64,000 nt of DNA, from assembly GCA_963590415.1 (NCBI GenBank), contig CAVAPB010000008.1, positions 22,088 through 86,087 on the forward strand, given 5' to 3'. Shown piece after piece: positions 52,640 to 60,800 of this stretch (position 1 is its first letter; each line of letters opens with the position of its first letter). The position numbers and the translations under genes were made by a program. The notes beneath the pieces are model-generated. The model worked only from the letters and a program-made list of their open reading frames with translations. It had not been told where the DNA came from and made no database searches. The DNA is from Fimenecus sp963590415 (GTDB lineage Bacteria > Bacillota > Clostridia > Oscillospirales > Acutalibacteraceae).

Positions 52640-52656
52640 TTTTTTCAAAAAAAGTG

Positions 52657-52685
52657 TTGACAAGTGGTTTGACTTGTGCTATCTT
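52657..52685 (+). promoter_or_regulatory. Promoter of the tryptophan T-box operon
   Basis: TTGACA (52657-52662), 17-bp spacer, TATCTT (52680-52685). It gives a leader of about 390 nt. Confidence 0.6.
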
Positions 52686-52704
52686 ATAGAAAACAAACGA
52701 ACAC

Positions 52705-52965
52705 AAACCTACGATTAAGAGTAGTAACCTTTTACAGAAACTCAAAGAGAGTTGCCGACAGTGAGATGGCAGCAGCGGAATTTAAGGTGAATGGACTTAT
52801 GAGGGCGGTCGAAAGCGTTTTCGCAAGTAGTAACCGACGGGGTGTACCCGTTACAGTACAGCTCATATGTATGTATGAGGCAGAGCGGGCGAAGTTTTTC
52901 GTCAACTTGGGTGGTACCGCAGGTATTTATATCCTGTCCCAATTATTGGGACAGGATTTTTTTAT
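52705..52965 (+). ncRNA. T-box riboswitch, tryptophan specifier
   Basis: Stem I has the AAGAGAGTTG bulge and a specifier loop GTGAA-TGG-A with TGG (Trp) at 52792-52794, then CTTATGAG. The T-box core GGGTGGTACCGCAGG is at 52909-52923. The terminator ATCCTGTCCCAAT (52931-52943) pairs with ATTGGGACAGGAT (52945-52957, A-T at the loop edges) before TTTTTTT. It should allow expression of the transporter genes when tRNA-Trp is uncharged, which fits a tryptophan uptake system. Confidence 0.93.
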
Positions 52966-53079
52966 TTTTAATTTGGAGTGAGTTTTATGAAACTTTTGAA
53001 AGAACGATGGCGATGGCGAAAGTAACCCCATTCACAAAAACCACAAAAATAAATTACAGATATTAAGGAGTTAATCACC

Positions 53080-54126
53080 ATGAAAAAATTTACAAAAGCT
53101 TTATCAATTTTACTCGTATTCGCACTTGTTTTAGGCTTTGCGGCTTGCGCTAACAATAACGCAAACAAAGCCGACGCGTCAAAGACATACAAAATCGGCA
53201 TTTGCAACTATGTTGACGACGCTTCGCTTAATCAGATTTATGAAAACATCGAATCTCAGTTAAAAACAATCGAAACGGAAAAGGGCGTTAAGTTCGAAAT
53301 ACTTTACGACAACTGCAACGCAGACCAGAATGTACTCGCTCAGATAATTTCAAACTTCAAGGCAGAGAATGTTGACCTTATGGTCGGTATCGCAACGCCC
53401 GTTGCTATGGCTATGCAGGCGGCAACAACTGATATTCCCGTTGTTTTCTCGGCTGTTTCCGACCCGGTAGGCGCTGGTCTTGTAAATTCACTTGAAACTC
53501 CCGGTGCAAATGTAACCGGAACCTCGGATTACCTCAACACAACGGCAATTATGAACCTTATCCTCGCAAACAACCCCGAAACCAAGACGGTAGGTCTCCT
53601 TTACGATGTAGGTCAGGACTCTTCGACAGCTCCCATTGCTGACGCTAAGAAGTTCCTTGACGAAAAGGGAATCAAGTATATCGAGCGCACAGGCACAAAT
53701 GTAACAGAGGTTCAGCAGGCTGCACAGGCACTTGTAAACGATAAGGTTGACGCAGTTTTCACTCCCACAGACAACACAATTATGAAAGCTGAGCTTTCAA
53801 TCTATGAAACATTTGCGGCTGCTAAAATCCCGCACTTCACCGGCGCAGATTCATTCGCACTTAACGGCGCATTCCTCGGCTACGGAGTTGACTATGCAAA
53901 CCTCGGCGTTGAGACAGCCAATATGATTGCAAACATCCTTGTGGACGGCGCAGACCCCGCAACCCTTTCGGTAATGGTATTTGATAACGGCACCGCAACA
54001 ATCAACACCGACATCTGCACAGAGCTCGGATATGATTACAGCGCTCTTGAGACAACCTTTAAGCCTTATTGCACAAAGGTTCAGAGCATTACAACCGCAG
54101 AGAGCTTTACCTCGGCGGCAGAATAA
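53080..54126 (+). CDS. trpX: Tryptophan ABC transporter substrate-binding lipoprotein TrpX
   Basis: 348 residues. A type II signal peptide has the lipobox LGFAAC, with Cys23 as the lipidated residue. A periplasmic-binding fold of the PF04392 type follows (YKIGICNYVDDASLNQIYE, NCNADQNVLAQI, VFSAVSDPVGAGLV). It captures the substrate outside the membrane for TrpY/TrpZ. The Trp T-box upstream supports tryptophan as ligand. AAGGAG precedes the ATG. Confidence 0.9.
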   Translation: MKKFTKALSILLVFALVLGFAACANNNANKADASKTYKIGICNYVDDASLNQIYENIESQLKTIETEKGVKFEILYDNCNADQNVLAQIISNFKAENVDLMVGIATPVAMAMQAATTDIPVVFSAVSDPVGAGLVNSLETPGANVTGTSDYLNTTAIMNLILANNPETKTVGLLYDVGQDSSTAPIADAKKFLDEKGIKYIERTGTNVTEVQQAAQALVNDKVDAVFTPTDNTIMKAELSIYETFAAAKIPHFTGADSFALNGAFLGYGVDYANLGVETANMIANILVDGADPATLSVMVFDNGTATINTDICTELGYDYSALETTFKPYCTKVQSITTAESFTSAAE

Positions 54127-54147
54127 AAACAGGAGACTTAACAAATT

Positions 54148-55080
54148 ATGTCTTTAGGATCAATCACAGCATTATTACAAACCGCATTTGAATTGGGACT
54201 CATCAGTTCCCTTACGGTGCTTGCACTGTTTTTAAGCTATTCAATGCTTAATGTCTGCGACCTGTCAACCGACGGATGCTTCACTCTCGGGGCGTCCGTC
54301 GGCGCTGTTGTCGCGATATCGGGTCATCCGTACCTTTCCATTGTTGCGGCAATGCTTGCAGGAATTGCGTCGGGCTTTATAACCGCAATTTTACAGACAA
54401 AAATGGGCGTTGACAGCCTGCTTGCAGGTATAATCGTCAACACGGCGCTGTATTCGGTAAATATAGCGGTTATGGGCAATTCGTCTTTACTTAATATGAA
54501 CAAAACCGATACCGTGTTCACCAAGATGAAAACGCTTCTCGGCGGAACATTTCTTGAGAAGCAGTCGGTGCTTGTCGTTTCGTTCATAGCTGTGGTGCTC
54601 GTCATTTTGTTTCTGTCGCTTTTTCTTAAAACAAAGCTCGGACTTGCAATCCGTGCAACGGGCAACAACCCCGATATGGTTCGTTCGTCCTCAATAAACC
54701 CCGCATTTACGACGATTATCGGACTTTGCGTTTCAAACGCCTTTACGGGACTTTCGGGCTGTCTGCTCGCTCAGTCGCAGAAATCGGTAAATATCGATAT
54801 CGGCACGGGTATGGTAACGGTTGCGCTCGCTTCTCTTCTTATCGGCGGCGCGTTTGTCCGTAAGGGCAAGGTTACGGCAAAGGCTGTCGGCGTGGTCGTT
54901 GGCGCGGTTGTATTCCGCCTTGTTTATACTGTTGCGCTTCGCTTCAATATGCCGGCGTCAATGCTCAAGCTTGTTTCGTCCGTAATCGTAATCATTGCAA
55001 TTTCGGGACCGTACCTCAAAAGCAAGTATCCAGAGTTTAAGCGCAGGCTTGACCACAACAAAGCAAGGAGGGCGGCATAA
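54148..55080 (+). CDS. trpY: Tryptophan ABC transporter permease TrpY
   Basis: 310-residue BPD_transp_2 (branched-chain/ribose type) permease with about eight to nine helices: DLSTDGCFTLGASVGAVVA near the N-terminus, AIRATGNNPDMVRSSSIN as the ATPase-coupling loop and GAFVRKGKVTAKAVGVVVG. It lies between trpX and trpZ, and its TAA overlaps the trpZ start by one base. Confidence 0.9.
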   Translation: MSLGSITALLQTAFELGLISSLTVLALFLSYSMLNVCDLSTDGCFTLGASVGAVVAISGHPYLSIVAAMLAGIASGFITAILQTKMGVDSLLAGIIVNTALYSVNIAVMGNSSLLNMNKTDTVFTKMKTLLGGTFLEKQSVLVVSFIAVVLVILFLSLFLKTKLGLAIRATGNNPDMVRSSSINPAFTTIIGLCVSNAFTGLSGCLLAQSQKSVNIDIGTGMVTVALASLLIGGAFVRKGKVTAKAVGVVVGAVVFRLVYTVALRFNMPASMLKLVSSVIVIIAISGPYLKSKYPEFKRRLDHNKARRAA

Positions 55081-55865
55081 TGCTTGAAATAACAAACATT
55101 TCAAAGACATTTAACTCGGATACCGTCAATGCCAAGATAGCTCTCAATAATCTTTCGTTGAGCGTTAAGGACGGCGATTTCATAACGATTATCGGCGCAA
55201 ACGGCGCAGGTAAATCAACGCTTTTCAATGCTATTGCAGGTGATTTTATAACCGATACGGGTAAAATCGTCCTTGATGGCGAGGATATAACCCTCACTCC
55301 GACGCACAAGCGTGCAAAGGTTATCGGCCGCCTTTTTCAGGATCCTATAAGGGGCAGCGCTCCCGGAATGAGCATTGAGGAAAATCTTGCTCTTGCGGCA
55401 GGCAAGGGCGGATGGCTGAGCAAAATCGGCAAAAAGGATAAAGAGGAGTTCCGTCAGAGACTTTCGCTTCTCAATATGGGACTTGAGGACAGAATGCAGC
55501 AGCCGGTCGGTTTGCTTTCGGGTGGACAGAGGCAGGCGCTTACCCTTATGATGGCGACATATACGCCCCCAAAACTGTTACTGCTTGATGAGCACACGGC
55601 GGCTCTTGACCCGTCGACGGCTGAAAAGGTGCTTGAGCTCACAACCGAAATTGTAAGGGATAACCACCTTACCTGCCTTATGGTTACGCACAATATGCAA
55701 TCGGCTCTCGACCTCGGAAACAGAACGGTTATGATGGATAGGGGAACCGTTATTTTCGATGTTGAGGGTGAAGAAAGAAGTAACATGGAGGTCTCCGATT
55801 TGCTCGAGCAGTTCAAGCTGTCGGCAGGCAAGGCTCTTGATAATGACAGAATGCTGCTGACCTGA
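55080..55865 (+). CDS. trpZ: Tryptophan ABC transporter ATPase TrpZ
   Basis: 261-residue ABC ATPase: Walker A GANGAGKST (about 41-49), Q-loop RLFQDP, signature LLSGGQRQALTL, Walker B LLLLDEHTAALDP and switch His in VTHNM. It powers import through TrpY. It ends the operon before the hairpin at 55920. Confidence 0.92.
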   Translation: MLEITNISKTFNSDTVNAKIALNNLSLSVKDGDFITIIGANGAGKSTLFNAIAGDFITDTGKIVLDGEDITLTPTHKRAKVIGRLFQDPIRGSAPGMSIEENLALAAGKGGWLSKIGKKDKEEFRQRLSLLNMGLEDRMQQPVGLLSGGQRQALTLMMATYTPPKLLLLDEHTAALDPSTAEKVLELTTEIVRDNHLTCLMVTHNMQSALDLGNRTVMMDRGTVIFDVEGEERSNMEVSDLLEQFKLSAGKALDNDRMLLT

Positions 55866-55919
55866 TAATATTAAGCCTTTCTGTCGGTTGCTTTTTGTAA
55901 AAAGTATATATTAAATTGC

Positions 55920-55953
55920 ATCGCCGCAGGCAATATTGCTTGCGGCGATTTTC
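55920..55953 (+). terminator. Terminator after trpZ
   Basis: ATCGCCGCA (55920-55928) pairs with TGCGGCGAT (55941-55949) around an inner GCAAT/ATTGC stem, and TTTTC follows. It lies 55 bp after the trpZ stop. Confidence 0.7.
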
Positions 55954-56082
55954 TGTCGCTTTATCCATTGCCGTGCTTGTGGCTTTTATCTCCGCTTTCA
56001 TACAAACAGAAGTAGGACAGGGGATGAGATTTTTATATGGGGTGCGTATTTATGTCATATCAAGCTACTGTCTGCAATTGTC

Positions 56083-57369
56083 TTATTTCCGGTTTTTACC
56101 GAAAACTGTTTTTTCTTCTATAAGCGAAACGGCATAATGCACAACCATGCCGAAGCCGAACATTATAATAATTGTATTCATGTCAAATGTAATCGTTTGT
56201 AAGCAATACAAAATATAGAATATTCCGTAATATCCGATATTTACAATCAGCGAATTTATCGCATTATAGCCTGTTTTGCCTATACCTATAAAAATATTGT
56301 CAATTATCGCAGAGCCCGCATATGCAATATAAAACGGGCATAGTTTTATAACAATCAAAAAAATCTCGCCTGCATTTTCAAGCCCCTGCGCATAGCGGAA
56401 AAACGGTGTCCATGCAGGAATTGTCAAAAACCATATTACTATGCTTGCTGCGGAAATTAAATAATAATTGGATTTTCTAAGCGACTTATATCCGTTTTTG
56501 CAGTCCGAGCGTATAACCTCTGTGAGTGCGGTAACGGGAATCAAAAGCCAGTCCCATATAAAATTGTTTGCAATCCAATAGTTGCCTTGTTCTGCAACCG
56601 CATTTACCATTTTGCACACCATAACCGCATAAATCAAGTTGTCCAAAAGCTGTTGAAAGCCCGAAAAAGCACCGGTTTTCAACCAATTAAGAAGCACGGC
56701 AGTGTCAGCTTTCCGAAAACTGCAAGGACTGATATACCCTTGCCTGTACATCAGAAGAATGCATGAGAGGGAAAGAATCGTATTACTCATAATGTTTGAT
56801 ATCGCCACACCGTAAACGCCGAAATTCGGAATCATCACAAAGTCGGAAATCAATGACAATGCAGTGCGTATTGCAAGAAAGATATACACATTTTTGTCCT
56901 TACCGATTACGACAAACACCATATTTGTAAAACTGACGGCGATACCTGTCATAAAAGCAATCGTTTCAAGTCGAAGATACGCAGCGGTAACTGTCAAATC
57001 AATTTTTCGGGGATTCATAGCGCTTATAAGTGAATTTCCGTAAATTAAAACACCCAAAGAAAAAAGTGTATAAAGCAGAAAAACGCTGAGCCCTGTTTTG
57101 AATGTTGCCTCTGCAAAGCTATCCTTTTTATCTTTGAAAATTCGGTTCAGAACGGAATACAGCGGAATAATCAGAAACGCCTGCAAGGTTTCGTTGATAA
57201 GATCAAACCATTCCATTTGACCTATGATATCAAACACGCTTGAGTCTCCGCTTGAGGCAATGAGAAAGGTTTTGACAGTGCGATAAACGGCGGGAATAAT
57301 CGCAAGTGCACAAAGCGAAAGCCACAACCGCCAATTAAAATTCTTTAGTTGTATTATTTTTTGCTTCAT
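56083..57369 (-). CDS. MATE-family efflux transporter
   Basis: 428 residues with about 12 membrane helices, MOP/MATE branch. Blocks such as EWFDLINETLQAFLIIPLYS, SVFLLYTLFSLGVLIYGNSL, IPNFGVYGVAISNI and WIANNFIWDWLLIPVTAL fit NorM-like antiporters, though a polysaccharide-flippase relative cannot be excluded. It is on the opposite strand to its left neighbours and is likely transcribed alone. No clear ribosome binding site precedes the ATG. AT-rich. Confidence 0.8.
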   Translation of the reverse strand: MKQKIIQLKNFNWRLWLSLCALAIIPAVYRTVKTFLIASSGDSSVFDIIGQMEWFDLINETLQAFLIIPLYSVLNRIFKDKKDSFAEATFKTGLSVFLLYTLFSLGVLIYGNSLISAMNPRKIDLTVTAAYLRLETIAFMTGIAVSFTNMVFVVIGKDKNVYIFLAIRTALSLISDFVMIPNFGVYGVAISNIMSNTILSLSCILLMYRQGYISPCSFRKADTAVLLNWLKTGAFSGFQQLLDNLIYAVMVCKMVNAVAEQGNYWIANNFIWDWLLIPVTALTEVIRSDCKNGYKSLRKSNYYLISAASIVIWFLTIPAWTPFFRYAQGLENAGEIFLIVIKLCPFYIAYAGSAIIDNIFIGIGKTGYNAINSLIVNIGYYGIFYILYCLQTITFDMNTIIIMFGFGMVVHYAVSLIEEKTVFGKNRK

Positions 57370-57896
57370 TTTTTTGTTCTATACGGATTTCGCATACTGT
57401 TTTTGAATTTTGCAACACCGTATGCCCCAACGAAACCGATTGTAATTACGATTTCAATAAATACCGCTTTGCGACGGTGAGTTATATATGGGAAGTGAAA
57501 GCGTATAATTGTATAATATTATACTTTTCCGATTTTTTCTATCTGCTATTTTGATATGCATATTTCAAAGAGGAAAAGTCGGAGTAGAAAAAATATAGAA
57601 AAATCATATACAGCGTATTATATTCTGTCAACCCATTTATCGAAAATTATTGAGCCTTTGTTTCCAAAAAGGCGTTTACTTCGTGATGTTGCACAGTCTG
57701 CGCCCGAAAAAACTATGCACATTTCACAAGGGAGTGTCAAGCTATATCGAAAAAAATATATCTATATTGAAAAAGTGTGCAGTTTTGCAGGAAAAGTGTG
57801 CAGTTTTGCATTTCGCTTGAAAACGGGCTCAAAATAAGGTATCATTTTATTGCGGACGATGTCGAGTCTGCAATAAAATCAAAGAGACCGCAGGTC
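57370..57896. other. Gene-free stretch with palindrome and repeated 19-mer
   Basis: No credible gene. A perfect 14-bp palindrome GTATAATATTATAC lies at 57511-57524, preceded by a partial GTATAATT copy (57503-57510). A 19-base unit AAAAGTGTGCAGTTTTGCA occurs twice head to tail at 57771-57789 and 57792-57810. The latter resembles the multiple terminal repeats of IS21-family elements, but no transposase gene remains. Confidence 0.55.
57771..57810. repeat. Tandem 19-bp repeat, possible IS21-type end
   Basis: AAAAGTGTGCAGTTTTGCA twice with a 21-bp period. Each unit contains TGCA-GTTT-TGCA. It may be the left-over end of an insertion sequence next to the truncated polyvalent gene. Confidence 0.5.
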
Positions 57897-60800
57897 TTAT
57901 TGATACTCCCCAGTAAACACCCGAGGAATTCCAATAGCCCTCGGGTGTTTACGCTTTTTACAACTCGATATTTTGCTTGTTTTAAGGTAATCAAGTATCG
58001 CCTGTGCCTGGTCGTCCAAAACATTTTTCTCAGGTATGTTCTCATTGATATACTGCGCTATCGGCAAAGCGTTTTCCATAACATCGGTAAAATTAAGGTT
58101 ACTGTCCGAAGCGGAAGAAGCAATGGACGAATAATATTCGTTGAGCATTTTTACAAGCTCGGTCTTTTCGCCTCTCATACCGAAATCACGGGCAAGCTTC
58201 TTTGCAACCGCCTCAACGCTCGTCTTGGTAAACACTTCGCCGTGTGTTACCTTTCCCTGTACTTTTACAAGCTCTTTAAGGTCGTTTACATCCTCTCTCA
58301 AAGCCGCATTGTCCTTTTCAAGAGACTTTATTACCTTTTCGTATGAAGCCGCAGGAAGTTTTTCGGAAAACAATGTTGTTTTATTTTCGGGAAGTCTGTA
58401 CATTGTTTCGTAAGTACGCAAGTCAGCATTTTTGCCTTTATTTTCCACAAATCCGTTATTTTTATACCAGTTAATAAGTCTTGACTTGGTACCATACTCG
58501 CTTGTCGGTGTAAGTCTGATTATTTTAGAGTTATTGTCGGCATAAGATATAAGCTCATCAAGTACATCTTGACCTATACCTTTGTTTCTGTATTCAGGCT
58601 TAACAACAATGTTTTTAAGCGTAATATCATCGTCTCTTTCAGTGACAATAAATGTTTGCAGCTCATCTTGATATTTAGATTTTATGCTTTCAATATCCGA
58701 AATGTTTATTTTCTGCGAAAACTTATTATTGACATTTTCTGCGGATTGTGATAAAGTATCTTCAACAGAAGATACTTCACTGCGTGGTCGGTTACTATCT
58801 GTAACTTGGCTTGCAAGGGTATCTTCTGTTATCTTTTTATTATATATGTTTTTGATATCATAAAGAACAGCTGAATGGTCTGCTTTTATTCCAACCAACA
58901 CATCGGCGCAATAACCGTTTTCTCCGACCTTGTAATTGATATTCCCTCTTGCAAACTCAACGATATTATCTTTTCTGATATGCTTCTTTTCTTCGCCAAT
59001 CCAATTATTAGCAACTTTTAGGATTTCGTCTGCATTTACTATTGCTTTGAGTTTATCGTTATACTTTTGCGGATTGTATTTCATCAAATACTGCGCCGAT
59101 TCAGACATAGTCCACTCTCTTTTGGTTGTTGCGTTTATTCTTATTTTCTGATTATTGACGCTAATCAAATTATTGAATTTAGAAGAAATAATGTTTGAAA
59201 TAACTCTTGCCACACTTTCTCCGTCCGTATTATCATAAAGCGCTTCATCAACATCAACATACTTTTCTCCGTCAGTGGAAATCTTCTCGCTGTACCTGAT
59301 ATCCTCATCATTTGTCGGTGTGAGATTATCGGTCAATTTAATCTGATTAGGTTCAAAGGCGACAATAATCTTGCCGTTATCCCAATGGTCGTAAATTATT
59401 CCGTCATACCCGTTAGCGGCTAAAACCTTTGTCATTTCAATGTAATCCGTTCCGGGGAACTTTTCGTTTATCGCCGTGAGTATGTTTGTATTGTCCGTTA
59501 CAGTAAACGGATTTTCAACATTAAGATAAGCACTTACAATCTTTTTACCGTTTTCTTTTGCGTAGCTCTTATCTGCCGCAAAATATATACCTTTGCCGAG
59601 CTGACCGTTTTTCTCTCCACGGTTAAACACGGTAAAATCGGAATTTGTTCCGTGGTAAACCTTGAGCAAATTACCGTCCTCGTCTCTGACTTTGGAGTCT
59701 TTGAAGAACTCCGCCTGTGATTCGGACAGCTTCTTTCCGTCGGAGTCAACAACATTTGTAAGTTTTTCTGAAAATTTTACATCTTCCAACGAGTTTAATA
59801 CCTGTGTTCTCGCCTCTTCGTTTCCTGCCTCGTATTCTCTGTACACAACGCCTTTTTCATCAAGTGCAGTCTTTAATTCTTCACTTGAATTGTTCGGAAT
59901 AATAGCTGTAGCAACCTCATTGAAGCCTACAGCTCTCTGCGGCTTTGCTTCAAAGTATTCTGTAGGCATATTTGAAATTTCGCCGACAAGCTTAACTATA
60001 TCGTCAACATCTGCTTCCGTTACATTCAACTGCTGATATTGTTTGAGGTTCTTAAGTATTCCCGACTTCGTTTTTGAACTTCTGACAGCGTCAACGATAC
60101 ATTCCTGTGCATTATCCATTGCAATAAACTGATTGCGTTCGGTTTTATCCATAATTGCGGTTGCAATCTCATGCAATCTCTCTCCAAAATTCTGCTTGAT
60201 TTTGGAATACTCTTCCTCATCCATTTGAGACAATCTGTTTTTATCCGATTTTATTTCTTCGATACTGTTGTATTTTTTTGCGGATACGCCCCAAATACCA
60301 AGTCCCGAAAAAAGGCTTGCGTTGCCGGTCGCAGATTCTTCACGCATTGCTTTTACAACATTTTCGAGGTTGTTTTCCCAATGCAGTGCTTCGAAGCTTC
60401 TGCGGTTCCCCATAGGAGTGAAATAGTCAACATTGTTTCTTATTCCCGACTTTTCTTCAGCACCATTGAGCAAATCATTAAGCCATTTTGTATAGCCGTC
60501 TCCTGCGGCTTTTTTTATTGCTCTGTCCGTTGCCGCTCTGTCCGTTTCTGTTTTAACCGATACAGTATTGCCGTGTAAATAGTTATAAGCCGTTTTAATC
60601 ATTTTTATATAATCAAACATTCTTGTTTGGTTCATAACATTGCTTATCTGTTCATCGGAAAAGCCGTACTCTTCTGACATCAGTTGACGATACGCCTCTT
60701 TTATTTTCTCTCCATTCTTTTCAATATATGCCTTTCGATGTTTCAAAGGATTTTCGTCGTTATTCACTTTGAATTCATCTATAATGTCTTTGCCCAAAGC

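Noticed and set aside
55954..56082. Possible gene fragment between trpZ and the MATE gene
   Set aside because: Short frames only, without a start signal or recognisable similarity; left unannotated.
57556..57837. 93-codon plus-strand frame
   Set aside because: Biased Lys/Arg/Tyr composition, crosses the repeated 19-mers, no ribosome binding site.
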